Shown piece after piece: positions 22,390 through 35,678 of a DNA stretch of 64,000 nt. A program made the position numbers and the translations under genes. Source of the DNA: Edolisoma coerulescens. Taxonomy: Eukaryota; Chordata; Aves; Passeriformes; Campephagidae. The stretch lies in the NCBI GenBank assembly GCA_013397115.1, contig VWZW01001018.1, positions 1,080,011 to 1,144,010 of the forward strand, given 5' to 3'. The notes below the pieces were generated by a model that was given only the letters and a program-made list of their open reading frames with translations, had not been told where the DNA came from and did no database searches. Each line of letters opens with the position of its first letter. Position 1 is the first letter of the stretch.

Positions 22390-25300
22390 TGCATAAGAAA
22401 CATGCAGCAAAGACCAATAAAGTGTTCGAGTTCCTTAGTTCAACTTCTACTAAGTAGATATTGCTTCACCAAAATTCTAGGCACCTGTTCTTGGAATTCC
22501 ACTTATATCCATATGTGTGATATATCCATCTAATTCCTCATATAATGGATGGAGAAGAGAATTTCAGAAAATTACCTACTCTGACTGATACCTTCCTCTT
22601 TTAATTTACTGTTAAGGAAGGTAGGCATTTTTAGATTTGTATATTCTTGCACAGTAAAATAAATGAAATCATATTTAGTTGAAAAATTCTGAGACAAATC
22701 TAGGCATTGTCAGTCTCCAAGTAGAAAGGAAGAACACATTATTTTAAAAAATCAGAAGAAAACTAGTGACTTCATAAAAATGACTGCATGTAAGTGATTA
22801 ATGCAGCACATAAAACCCCGCCCTCCTTATATTTTTTGAGTTTTGGTACCTGGCTTGCTGCATTTTTCCAGTCCACTCTGCTGCAGGAGTTCCCTGCTTT
22901 TAAACTCTATCTAGCTGATCACGAGCAGCTTCTTACCTCGTCTTAGATGAGTCTCCTACATACATTTCTATTTGGGTCAGTTCCTTTTACCTTTAAATTA
23001 GTAAAAATTCTTCACTGCAAACTAAGTTCTAAGGAATAAAACCTCACTCATCAACTCTCTCGTGTCCACCTTTTCACCTCCCACTCCATTCAGTGCAACA
23101 GTCAGTTTTGTAGGTACCTCTTGTTCTTCTTTTACCTACAAGACACAATATGTATTAGTGTGACTCAGCAGCAAACCAAAAACCTACTATTCTTACCATC
23201 CTCTCCTTGACTGTGAGCAGATCTGCCACCTCTTCACCCCCAGCTTTTAATAGATTTAGCTGTATGGTTAAGGACGAAGATGCTAGGTGTGTGCTGGCCT
23301 GTGGATTCCTTTATCTAGTTGTGCTGGAGAAATAATTAAGGATAGTGGTAAGTCCATCCATTCCCAAGTAGCATTCTTGGTTTTGGCTTTGGATCCTTTG
23401 TGAACTTGAGGAAACTACTGTAATTTCAAATCCCTAGCATATGCTACCATAGTGAAAATGCATGGGATGAAAGATTTTGAAGAACAAAATTCATGTGCAT
23501 TTTTAATTCAGGAAACTGTGAGATCTCTGTTTTTCTTCTCATCTGAATCAGGTATTTTGTTAGTTTTGACGTCTTTGCTTACTTTTACTTTTCTGGTATC
23601 CCAAGAAGAGACTTTGTTCCTCTGCAGATTGAGGATGTACATATATGTAAGACCTCAAATGAGGGAACAGTAAAGCATTGATACCAAGAGAAGAATGTGT
23701 AATTGTCAGGTTTGTACAAATACAGCCATATCTGATTGGAATGGTTTTACTTATGTGATCAAGTGCTTGAACTGTGTTGGACATACATATGTTCTATACA
23801 TAGGTTTCATGAAATTTTCACGTACAACATCCTAAGAGACACTGTAATCATGTGGAATTTATGAAGTAGAAAGTGGCAGACATATTTTTATTTCATTAAC
23901 TCAATGTATGAAACATACTAGACTGAAGAATTATTTCAGCATGGGTAAACTACAGTCCATTATTATTAAGCATTACTATCAAATTTGAAGCATGGCATGA
24001 TATATGATTGTTATTAAAGCACAACCAGAATGATAATATTTAGATTGAGTGTGCCTATAAATGGAATGTAGCTTATTTCAGAATAATAACACAAATTTGA
24101 TAACAGACACTGTTTAGGTTGCAGTTGCACAAATGCCGTTACTATAGTTCTTCATTTCTGAAGTGTGGAAGAGATTTTTTTAAAAGTGCTGATGCAATTT
24201 AATTGTATGAACTAAACATCCTGCTATGCTCTTCCTTTGCAAAAGAGGATGTCTTGTTTTCTTTGTGGGTTTTTTTTGTGGGTTTTTTTTTTTGCTTGTT
24301 TGTTTTTGTTCTGTTTGTTTGTTTGTTTGGGTTTTTTTGTGGAGGGGAGAAGGAGGTAGATGTGTCTATCTGTGCATGGGAGAGGTGTGGCCCGGGCAAT
24401 CAAAAGCAGATTTCTACTTTAGTATAAGACAGGCGCACTACAGACTCCATTGACTGTAACTAGGGGCAGGATTCAGCTGCCTGACTGTGGGAATGTAGTG
24501 CATCCATTTGAGATGCTATTTGGGACTTTTTTTGGGGAACATCTATGTTTAAGGGGCTTGTGGCTTTAAGGTGCAGAGTTAAGCAGCTATTTTTTAGTTT
24601 GTTTATACAGTCACCAATCTCTAAAAAAACTATTTCAGATGACTGTGTCTCTGAAGAATCTAGTTCATTGCAGACTTTGCTGCACTGTCAGATCTAGAAA
24701 CAGAAAATTTCTTACTTATTAATCCTCTTGACTTCATCATTTCAGCTAATGAATAAGGAAGGAAGTAAAATAAATAGAGCGATATTGGCTTGCCATAGTG
24801 GAAGCCTGCTAGTGCAGCTAATATTTTCCAAATAGAGAATAAGAACATTGAACAGCAGAGTAGTATATTTACAAGATTCTGAAAGTGCTAAAAATGAGTG
24901 ACAAAAGTTGTCTGACACTGTACTTTAACTTTTTTGCTTTTTTCGTAGAGCAGTATTTATATTGTCATCTACTCCCTTTTTGTTTTCAGCCTCTGCAAAG
25001 ATTTAATCTGGAAATTTTATCTTTTGTCTCTCAAACTCTTGTCACTCTAAATCTCTTTTTGTGTGAATCCATATTTGCTCTCCTTACAAATAAAATGCAA
25101 ATCATATCCTTGGCAGAGCTAAACACTTATCTAAGTAAAATCAGAATAAATACTTGAAGGTTAAAAGTGAGATTCACTTCAAGAAAATCACAGAATGCCA
25201 TATTACTGTTTGGAGGTCTAAAACTTTGTATAAAAATGTCACAATTTCAGCTCATAGAAATATCCTTTTTCTGATTTAGGCTTTTCAGATGGTTTTTTGT

Positions 25301-25429
25301 AGTGGTTGTTTCAAGTCATAGAAGATGGGAAGAATAATTGAACAGCAGATATTCAGGGTTTCATTTTTTATGGTAACATGTTGGATTTTGTAGTAGTTGA
25401 ATGTGTGCGGGTTAAGATGAAGGATCAGG
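22390..25429 (+). other. RIMS1 intronic sequence, no gene seen
   Basis: AT-rich intron with a T/G-rich simple stretch at about 24265-24345 (runs of T, GTTT repeats). Short open frames of leucine/phenylalanine-rich type arise from that low-complexity tract. Confidence 0.5.
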
Positions 25430-25625
25430 CCTGTTGGGGAACGCCTCCAGCAGTGGCACGGTGATCTCTGCCAGGCATATGGAAGGTTTGCTGGCGATGC
25501 CGGGCGCGACAGCGGAGCTGACGAGGGGCCGCAGCCTCTCCGCTGCTGGAGAGCGCGCGAGGGGAAGCAGAAGAGCTATTCATAGCCTGGCAGCGATGAC
25601 ACCACGAGCAATAAACAAGAGTGTT
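25430..25625. promoter_or_regulatory. Second CpG-dense block
   Basis: About 14 CpGs in 180 bp, including a GCCGGGCGCGACAGCGG stretch and GAGAGCGCGCGAGG, in an AT-rich setting. AATAAA lies at 25610-25615. It may be a CpG-island promoter within RIMS1 or the remnant of a GC-rich LTR end. I found no terminal repeats, target duplication or clear exon. A 78-codon frame through it starts at TTG and is not recognised. Confidence 0.35.
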
Positions 25626-27179
25626 CCACTTCAGTCAAGAATTCAAAAGCCTTTTCATGAACTTAATTAAGAACTTTTCTGACAGCAGGGACATACTAAT
25701 TGTCTGTTGCAACCTCGGAGAAGGAAATCAAAGGAACTCTGCTGAAATTCAGGATTTGCAAGCAATTGACTTTTCTACCTGCCAACATCTGAAAGCTAAA
25801 AATAGGAAGTAGGGTGAAGGAAGGATTTCAGAATTGTTTCTAAGGAATTTCCCAGCTGAAGACTTTAGGATTTAGCTAAGGAACATTAGTAGAAGAAAAT
25901 AAGGATAGAACACACTGAAGCATTTTGCTGCAATTAATAGATGTATTTTTTTGGTGAAAGTAAGATAAGTCTTAGTTGTTTAAATTCTACTGTGATTCAC
26001 ATTACCTAGAGTTTTTGAGAGGAGAGGGGATAGAATAGTTACATTAGAATAGTGAGACTTGTTTCTTAAGGAGGGGCAGTTGTTTTTTTTTTTTCATGAC
26101 AAGAACCTATTTTCTCTGACTTTAAAAAATTTTCAGTAGTACAAATGATCACAGGAAAAACATCCACCTGACTGGCCAAGAGAATTAAGGGGTTTTTTTT
26201 CCATAAGAAATTGATTGCCACTTTTCATTTTTCATTAAATACTTATGCAGGACTCTTCATCTGTAAATCCTGTGCATCATAAAATGAAAGTTAATTCTTG
26301 TACTTTAAAAAATTTCAAACGTGCTTACTAAGAGTAGGAAAGATTTTATGTGAAGAAAAGATTCTATGTAATTCTTTGTAGACACTACAAAGAAGAAAAT
26401 AGGGCAATATTTTTGCTATTTTTTAGAGATGAAAATACTGATGTAAGACTTTGGAACTTTCATTTGCTTTCATTCAACAGTATCCTGTCAAGTTTAATAT
26501 GGAATATCTTCCAGGAAATGTGGTATTTTAACTGAGAAACTGATATCTACCTTAGGAATGATGCAGCACTGGCATCTTTATTCATCTGTCTTTATTCATC
26601 TGTCTTTATTCCTCATAAACACAAACTGTTTAGAATGATAAGGTATGAAATACAGGGAGTTGTTAAGAGATACCAAATAAATAATTTTGGAATGTATTTT
26701 AGTCAGAAGATACCCTAAGGAAGATGCTGGCCCTTTTTCAGATGTAGAAAAATTAGCTAAATTTTTCTTTTTGTACACAGGGAAAAATGGAAAAGTATAT
26801 TTTCATCCTGTGAGGACGAGAAGTCATTTCTGACTTTGATAGTAACCAGACAAAACTTGAGACACCTGCCTCTTATAAATATTTTAAAATAAATAGGCCT
26901 GAATTATTTGTGCCGAAGAAGACTAAAGACTTGTCTGCAGAAGTCTCTGGCTGGCTGAGGATCTTTTTTCCTTTATTTAATTTTGGGAATTAGGAAAATT
27001 TTGTAAATTTATTAGATTCCTGACATAGAGGCAATATTCAAAAGGGGCACTTGAATGATCACAGAGGCTGTTGGACCATTAAGCCCGACATTCACCCTTG
27101 GCATTTGTAATACAGCATCTGGGAAAAGGATAAAGGAAGGACACAATTCTTAGGGCATTATATTTTTAAAGCTTGTTGC
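25626..27179 (+). other. RIMS1 intronic sequence, no gene seen
   Basis: AT-rich intron. A 14-bp unit (CTTTATTCATCTGT) is repeated about 2.5 times near 26577-26612. No exon recognised. Confidence 0.5.
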
Positions 27180-27470
27180 AAGGTTGCAGAAGGTTCAGTT
27201 AAGAGCTACAATAATGTTTCAAATGTTGGAGAAACTACTTTGCAGTGGAGGATTTAGAGATTTCAATCTATTTAGTTTGTCACACAGGAGATCAAGAGGT
27301 GACTTAATTATAAAGTGTAAACACTTTCATACATGCACAGTATTCACCACTAAAAGCTTTTTAATCTAGTGGTGAAAGGCAGAATAAGCACTGAGGGATG
27401 GGAGTTGAAGTGACTGTCCTTGGAAGCAGGGCATGCAATTTTAATGGTGAGTGTGATTCACCTAGTGGGT
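27180..27470 (+). mobile_element. Ancient CR1/L3-type LINE relic
   Basis: The + strand keeps the order of the end of LINE ORF2 and its 3' flank. It has an AGCTACAATAATG segment, then translation FNLFSLSHRRSRGDLI (family pattern GLFSLEKRRLRGDLI), then a CTTTTTAATCTAGTGGTGAAAGG-type stretch followed by GGGAGTTGAAGT. Divergence is high, so the copy predates the other CR1 fragments here. Confidence 0.68.
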
Positions 27471-28689
27471 GTTGATCTCTCAGTATTCTCCGAACAGGAC
27501 TTGCTTCTTATCTTAATGTTAATGCATTATACAGCTTCAGACCCCATCAACACAGTGTTACACACTTCCTGAAGTATAGGACTTAGATAATTGTTTTTTA
27601 GGGGTTTTTTTTAATCTTTTTAATTTTTTTAATTTTTATTTTTAAATCCACTTGAAGAGACAGAAGGGGTCATTTTTATTACATAAGCTAGAACTAAAGC
27701 TTTTGATGTCACCATGTTGCAAGAATGTTAATGGGCTCATATTGTACATCTTCCTAACTCAGGAACAGTTTTCCTAAAAGCACTAATTGATGTTTTAAGG
27801 TCTAGTAAAGACAACTTACCTAAACTTAATGCTTTAATATATTTAATTGTAGGTGGCGATAGTATTTCCAATATAATGGTTGCAACCACTCCACTATTTC
27901 TCAGCCATCAGTCACACATACCACCAATCATAACTCCCTGGTAATCAGCTAGGTAATGACACAAAGTGTGTAAAGCCATGCTTCCACACTCCTCCAGTCT
28001 ACAGTAGTAATCTTTTCAGTCTCCTAACAGTGTAATGGTTTGGTTGAGGAATCCATATCAAATACCATATAATCCCCCAGGTGACTAGATCTAACAAAAT
28101 TACATCAAATAGGATACCTAGTGGATTTTGATTCAAACTTCTTATCTAGGGATATTATCATTTGAGTTCCTAACACTCTGCCTTCTTCCAATCTTCCTGT
28201 GACATAAATAAATTACAATAGCAGTGGCAGTGAGCACAGGCAGATAATCTAGTACACACAAAAAATCTTCTACATCTCAGTCTTCATAAGAGAAACATAG
28301 ATCCTGTCTGTCCTTCAGTGTACCATATCCTAAGTCACCTCTTCCTAAAGTGCTAGAAATGGCATTTCACATGGTGCAATCATAGCAGGAAGTTTTTTGC
28401 ATATACCCATATTATTGGTCATACCAGGATATTATTTTGATAATCTTGGCAATGTATTTAGAGAAAAAAAAGGTGAGAGTTGGTGCTTCTCAGAGATACT
28501 TACTCCTTGTCTGTTTTCAGATAGGAAAAATACTGCCTTTAATCAGCCAAGTCAGATATTTTTGCCCCATCTTTAAATATAACAAATTTGTCTAGCTAAT
28601 TGTACCTAACTTCCTACTTTTTGTGAAGCTGGCATGTGCAAGGCCACATCAGTGACCTGGTTGGATAATGTCAGTGTTCTGGGTCCAGC
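27471..28689 (+). other. RIMS1 intronic sequence, no gene seen
   Basis: AT-rich intron with T-rich low complexity near 27590-27650. No gene or repeat recognised. Confidence 0.5.
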
Positions 28690-29990
28690 TCACCTCTTTG
28701 CTGTCCTGGCGATAGACCAAAGCGTGGTGCAATGCACAGATGGCTTGGTAGGTGATTTTCTTTGAAACTTGGAAAAACTCAGTATTTGTGCTGTTGGCCA
28801 GCTCCAGGAATTTTCTTGAAGCCTCCACATTTTCACTTCTACTTCAGAAATGCACTGTGGCTGTTCAGATTATAGCTGACAGAAAGAAATTTTTAGTTGT
28901 TCCACTTGGGTGGAGAGAGCTGGTAAGAAATCATCATCCATTTTGAAGGATCTCACTCTAGATACCCGTACAGCTTCACTCTTCATGATTCTGTTCAGCG
29001 TTTGGAGAATATGGTACAATGTGCTGGATAAAAATGTCACCTGAGCACTCTTGACACACAGCTTTGGGTTTTAAATTACGGATCCCAAGTAAAGGGAGGG
29101 AGTGCCTTTTAAAACATGGCCTAGAACAAGACTGCAAAATAGTGGTCACATTCTGTGACTGTTCCATGTTGTTTTGAAAAGTCTGTGAATTTGGCAGAAG
29201 GGCAAGTCAGTGTCATCAAAATGACAAGAACTCTGCTTAGAGACTGCTGGCTCAAGCAATAAGAAAGCCTGATGTAAAAGATTGATATTCTTCCTTTACA
29301 TCTAGCTCCATCTGGAAATCCATTTTTAGTCTAAGAAAATACTGAGTTATGACAGGAACTAAATCTTTACAGCTTTTGGCTCTGCAAAGGGTTAGCCAAG
29401 GGGAATGAAATACCTTTTCCTACTAGAGAGTAAGTAGGAGGCTGATGCTATGGTTAGATCCAAGTACTCTGGAACAAATTCTGGCTTGGTCACTTGAAAA
29501 TTTTTAGTGCTTTGTCTGTGGACACAGTTCCACTGGAGTATCAGATTTGTACCTGGAGCCTTCTGTGGGACTGAACCAAATTTTCTGAAGGTCTGAGCTT
29601 CTGGCATGTGATGGCTCAGCTGCCTGTGGTGGTCCAAAATGACCAGGGACCCTGAATCTCTGTGACTGCACACTGCTTTGTAGGCTGTTGTTAGAACCGC
29701 TATAGAACAGCAGAAAAATACTAACCAAGGAAAACCTTTGGAGAAATGTCTCTCTGCCAAATTTATGGGTACTTCAGAGTAGCAGGCAGAAACATAAAAC
29801 AGGTTAGTAGACTTTGTGCAGTGTTTCCCAAGGGACACTCACTCCTGTTATTTAAGACATTATTGGTTTAAAATGAGCCTTAGGGGTTTTCTGCTAGGAC
29901 TTAAATGGTAAATAAGTTGGCAGAAGCTTTTCTTCTCTTAAAATCATGCCTATGATGAGTATGACTCCTCAGGAGAGAACTGCAGGGGGT
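28690..29990 (-). pseudogene. Possible eroded protein-coding relic, unassigned
   Basis: The minus strand gives successive protein-like stretches broken by few stops and shifts. One frame around 29100-28870 includes YHILQTLNRIMKSEAV and SFKMDDDFLPALSTQVEQLK. After a shift, 28850-28670 includes SENVEASRKFLELANS and KKITYQAICALHHALVYRQ. Less certain protein-like pieces continue upstream on the same strand to about 29990 (KNFQVTKPEFVPEYLDL). The composition (K, E, Q, S rich, amphipathic) looks like a decayed coding region rather than intron, but I cannot name the family. No poly(A) tail or target duplication was seen. It could be an intronless pseudogene or chance; only 28690-29170 carries real weight. 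Confidence 0.3.
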
Positions 29991-32900
29991 CTGCTGGATG
30001 TGATGAATGAGCACGTGGCTACTGAAGCATCCCTCTTGATGTCCTTCTGCTATGTTGTCCAAATGGCATTTTTCCAATATACATTATTATAGGAATAAAA
30101 TCCATATTTTTAAATGTTAGCAATACTGAACTGTGTGGACTAAATTTTTTTATGGGAATGTCTTTTTATAAGAGTTTGGGCATTAATAGTAGGCTTGGGA
30201 ATCAATCAAAATATTGATAGATACAGGAAGGAAATGAGAAGAAAACCTGAAATTGGATGTCATGTTTTTCTGTAGGCCTTGCTGTGGAAATTTGGATCAA
30301 AGAAAAAGTAGTTTACACTAATTTTGGACTTACACTTTCTACTCAACAACTTCATCAGGTGAGACAGTTTGGCAAAAAGTTTTTCGATAACACTGATTTA
30401 TTTCTTAGCTTGCACAATCTCAGTCAGCTTCAAGAATCAAGGATGCTCATCCCAAAAGAGGCTCCATTTTTCTACTGAGAATAATTTCAAACTCAAGACA
30501 ATTTTCTTAAAACAGTTACAAGCTGTGATATTCTGGGGAAAAAGTAGGCAATAAAAATGTATAGAAAAATGCTATTGGTTTTCTTTCACAAATAGTATTC
30601 TTGAGAACATTTAACTTCAATAGAGAGTACATTAAAAGAGAAATTAAAATAAATCATAAATATGAAGAGCCTTGACATTTTTAATTTTACCATGTGCTAT
30701 GCTTAGAGCATAAAAGAAACCAGTTAATGTTCTCCTTTTCTAATTTTCTAATTCACTAAGATGCCATATGCTTTTCATTTGTGTTTACTTTGGCAGGCAG
30801 AAGAATGAAGAGAATTAAATAATGCTGGAGACAGGCTTAATCATTATCTTGTGTTCAAGCACTTTGATGGTATATTTAAAATAGATGTGTGAGCCTTTTT
30901 TGTTCCTTGTAATATGGAAATTATAAAGGAAGGTGAACAGGATGATAAATTAGAGATGCTCTCAGCAAGGCTGTTAAATTATTTTTAGGTAGAAGACATA
31001 CTGTACACACTGAGCCTCAGCTGAATATAATTAATTTGAAACATTATCACTGTTGTGCTTGCAGTCCTATTGTATTTTTTTTCAGTTCTGCATCTTGCTG
31101 GCTTCTATCACACCCCTCACTGTGAGATTTTTTCCTGTTTTGCACGTGTCCTGTTTGTTACCACCATATGGTAGTTAGAATTTCAGTAGCTTTGCTCTGT
31201 TTACAGACCACTGTGCTTTGTCATATTTCTGCTGCTCACCCTGTATTGCCATCTGATACCTATCATCTGTTTAACACATTGGATGCCAAAAATACTCAGA
31301 TTTCTCTTTTTTTTTTCAAATGCGTGTATGAGAAAGACTGTTTCAGAATGCTGTTTTGACAAGCATTGCTCCAAAGTAATTTCCTGTTATGTTGAACCAG
31401 GACCCATACCTCTCAACTTTCCAAACTTTTTACCAGGTGCCAGCTGACTGAAGGGATAAGCACTGAGGATTTTTTTTTTTACTGTGTGTGCATTGTACTG
31501 TTTGTAGCAGACGTCAGGGTGTATAAACATCTTTTCCCACTGTGTGACTGTAGCAAAACCAATATTGTCAGAGTATAGCAGGGTCTATTCTTACTCTGTT
31601 TGCTGATTGTAATTTAGATAGGGTTGCATTAAGGAACTGTTTTTTAAATTGGTTCAGTTGGATAAATGGGCTTCTCTTTCACTTTCTTTCTCATGTGTTG
31701 CTTCATTAATATATCTAATGGTTAATAGTTCTGTATTCAGAACGAGAGAGCTAAATACTGGTACCTGTGTGTGTGATTTTGTGTAGGTGCAAATCTGTGC
31801 CTCACTTTTAAAAACTTTTCTTTAAGACTTTCATTAACCTTTTTTCCTCATTCTCCAATCCTTAAATTGAGCTTTTCTACCATAGCACCCTGCCTCCCCA
31901 CCCCCATCCTCTTCCCCTTGCCCTGCTCCTTTCTTGATTTTTGTACTTTGTTTTATGTGACTTCCAGTTATTCTCCATGTTATGGCTGGTTGGTTGCAAT
32001 ATGATGACCATCCTTAGAAAAAAAACGTGCCTGCAGTAGCATATTATGTGATTCAATAAATTAATTCAATAAATTGAAGAGAACACTATTTAATTCTCTT
32101 TCATATCAGTCTGAAAACAGATTAGGTTTTGTCTGGTCACAAAACTTGATTGTGGTGAAGTTTAGCTTAAATAAATGATATTTGTATTCCATAATAAAAT
32201 GAAACTGATGTTTTTGAAGAGAAAATAAATCAAGTTATTCTTTACTCATGTATTTAATGTATTTTAAGGGACATTTGCTGGCAGAGCCACTTCACAAAAT
32301 AGTATTTTACTGCAGAAATTTCCTATGGAGCTCAGAGACTCCTACTTAAAGAATCATTCTGTGGCATTAAAGCATTGTTATGCCACCACAAGCTGACATA
32401 GGTGAGCTCATTCAGGAGACAAGTTCTGTGTGTCTGTTATACAACATGGGGAAGAGAGTGTGGTGATGGATTAGATTCAATAATATTTAAGTGATTGGTA
32501 ATATCGGTGATCAGAAGCATTTAAGTAAATGAGGAAAATAAAGACATCACTTAGTCAGTTGATAAGGAAAACTTTTTTAAGGAACTTTCCAGCAGTCTTT
32601 TTAGAAATTTTTATAAGAGAAGCTTGTGTCTAACATACTTGAGGGCTCATTGTTTTAAAATAAGCAACCATGTATGAAAATTACTTGTGTCTGCAAATGC
32701 AGTAATGTAGAAGGATATGCCCTGTAATGTTGCAAATGGTACTGGCATGGCTGGGTGTCTCTGGGATCTTTGTTTTCTGCCATACACCTGCACTAAACCA
32801 GTTCTTCTGTTATGATATATAAAGAAGACACAGAGAATGAAAACATTTCACTGAAAGAACAAAGGCAAACTAACCTTAATTAATTGTCTTTAATATTTTT

Positions 32901-35544
32901 ATCAGTCTTTTCTTCATGTCAGAGTAAGCCCTGATTTAATAATTTAAGTAAGCCTTGCATAAAACTTATTTTTTTATTTTAAAAAAACTAAAATTTATTT
33001 GGTGAATAGACGTTTGCCTCTGAAATAGTTGGGAAGAGAGGAATCTTGCTTTTACTTCCCAGTTTAGTAGGGGTTAAATTGTAAGAGTGTTGTGAATTGA
33101 AAAGATGGTGGGAGATGGTCTCCTTGTGGTTTGATAATGAGGGTAGATGGGAGAAAATTTCTCAGGCCTCCTTTTACAGTGGATCTCATGGAGACTATTA
33201 AACTGACAAGTTTTTGAGACCTGAAATTCAGTTTTAAAGCAGTCTCTGTAGAAAATCAAATTCAGTTTTAAAACGATCTTAGTAGCAAATCATGTTATTT
33301 TGATTTTGAGTAAGAAAAGGCTTTTTTATGAGAGACACATATTCCTGATGAAGTCACATACAAGCAGTATTTGCACCTTGTACTATACTAGTTTATACCT
33401 TAAAATGCCCGCGTTTGACAGTACTGTTGCAAGAGATGCTCAAGCTCACACTTCTGCTGCAGTCAAACCCTCTTCCTCTGCTACTGCTTTTTTTTTTAAT
33501 CCATGAGTATTAATGCAACTGTGTGGGGTCAGATTTTCTTTCGATCGTGTCTAACCCCATTGAGTTTCCTGGACTGGTTGACTGTGTGGTTGCATGGGTT
33601 TTGCTGTCCCTCCATCATTATGGCTGGTTTTTCTGGAGCAGGTATTGCATGAATAATGGCAAATAAAATAATATAGCCATTTACCTATGCCGTTTTGTTG
33701 CATGAGTAGTTTCAGCAATCTTTAAAAAGCTGAATATCCTTATAGGTTCTGTGTTAATTAGGTAGAAAATGCTTGGCCTGGATGCATGTTTTAGTGCTGC
33801 AGTAAGACTGGGACTGTAACATAGAGACATTTCTATAACTTTTTAAGTGGTTGCGTTTGGTAAAGTTCAGGCTGCTAACAGCTCTGTGTGTGTGAACTCA
33901 GGAAACTTCTTGAACTTTGTCACTTGGAATTGGTGACAACTCTTCAGAGCAAACCAGCTGCTCTCGTGCTGCACTGCCTGTGTTAGGAGAGCTGAGTGGT
34001 GAAGAAATTAAACAGGAAAATGCAGCAGAGCTGTGGTGGTTATGTGGGATGACTGATACTGGTGAGGTTGCCCACAGAGGTAAGAGGTGTGTGAGAATGG
34101 CCATACTGATTAAGACCAAAGGAAGAGGCATTGACATATTTTGGGGTGTTGGCACCACCCTTCTACTGGCTCCAGTCAAACTGTCACTTTGTCAATTGAG
34201 TTTGAGCAGAAGGCACTGATTCCTTCAGTACTAAATATATCTCAACATGTAAATGCTTTTTAATACAAGACACGCCCAGTTTCTTTCTGAATTCCTCAGC
34301 TATGCCTTTTTTAGTACTATTATGTGTTGTTTGCTTCGTTCTCTGGTTTCTCCTTTTTACCTCAGAATGGATATCGGTCATTTGGGAGGAACTGTGGGAA
34401 GCTGGAATGTAAATTCCTTATTGTAGATATTGCACATTTTTGACTCACAGTTCTTCAGTTGTGTAAGGAAGAAGTCTGCTTGTGGGCTGTAGTTATTTTA
34501 AAAAACCCCAACAAATAGAAGTATATGAAAATAAAGTTTTCCAATAATCTGCGTTAGGAAGTCTTCCAGGGAGAGGAAAAATTGCATTTTATACAAGTTA
34601 TTTAATGAGCTCGTTTATATGCTTGCAGAAAACCTGCCGTAAGTAAAATGTTAACTTGAAAATGACAGTTCCTGCTGGTGAAAAGGCACCAGATAAGAGC
34701 CCTGGGAATAAAGCTGCAGCCCACACCACTTTGCTGGTGTGTCTCTGCTCTGATGTGATGAGCAGGGGCACTTTCTAAACGAGGTGTTGGATTTTTTGTA
34801 TCAGCCTTTACAGGGTTGTGAGGATGCTGCCAGGTAGTATGTGCTTGATAATACATTATAGGAAGGAACTGAAATTAAGGTAACTTGTATAGGGGGCAGA
34901 AGTATCTGCTACATGTGAACAACTTTGCAGTGGTGGTGGCCAAGTCTAAGTTCCTGTGTGAAGTCTGTAAGTGAAACCTCTGGCTTGGCCAAGTCTGAAT
35001 TTTATCATGATTCTCATAATAAAATGTTTCATGGTTTTGCTGCTCCTGGACTGGTGTCACAGACTTATAGGAAAGTACTAACAGCATTAAAAATGCGTTG
35101 GGCATAGGGAAAGCTATTTGTATATTGCCTGAGGGCTGGAGAGCAAAAAGTGAATTACTAGAATCATAACATGATTGAAAGAAAGTTAAAAAATTAACTT
35201 CAGGAATTCCTGACTCATGTTGGGAGATTGGTGTTACCATATTGCCTGGAAGCATTTGTCATGGACTGTAATCCTTCTGAGTGGGGGTTTCCAGACATGT
35301 AGAAAAAAAGGCAATCTTTGCCACAGGGGCAGCCTGCACTGTAAGTATTAGGTAAATAATAGAATAATAAGAACAGACAGGAGAGTCTGTATTGCCTGGT
35401 CGGTTAAGTAAAAGTTTTAACATACTTTTGACATATCTTCTTTTTGCCCAGATCTTTGCAGGCATCAAGGTGAAGGAGAGTTTTAAGGAGGATAATGTGA
35501 TGATGGTGTTGTTGCTAATACTCCCATTTTAGAGGCAACAAAGG
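29991..35544 (+). other. RIMS1 intronic sequence, no gene seen
   Basis: Long AT-rich stretch. Only minor features: a 34-bp imperfect tandem duplication (33225-33292) and a duplicated ATTCAATAAATTA unit near 32050-32080. Open frames to 126 codons are unrecognised and overlap each other on both strands. Confidence 0.5.
33225..33292. repeat. 34-bp imperfect tandem duplication
   Basis: AATTCAGTTTTAAA starts at 33225 and again at 33259. The copies differ at several positions. Confidence 0.7.
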
Positions 35545-35678
35545 GAAGTCCTCAAAGACCAGGTTGGATGGGACTTTTAGCAACCTGTTCTAGTGAAAGG
35601 TGTCCCTACCCATGGCAGGGGGCTTGTAACTAGGTGATCTTTAACGTCCCTTCCAACCAAACCATTCTGTGATTCTTG
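35545..35678 (+). mobile_element. CR1 LINE 3' end fragment
   Basis: Follows the CR1 tail closely: CCAGGTTGGATGGGACTTTTAGCAACCTG..., CCCATGGCAGGGGGCTTGTAACTAG, and the end ACCATTCTGTGATTCTTG. It is 5'-truncated and non-coding. The better match to the CR1 3' consensus suggests it is younger than the relics at 27180 and 46790. Confidence 0.9.

Noticed and set aside
24203..24453. Hydrophobic Phe/Leu-rich small frames resembling membrane proteins
   Set aside because: Caused by T- and TTTG-rich simple repeats.
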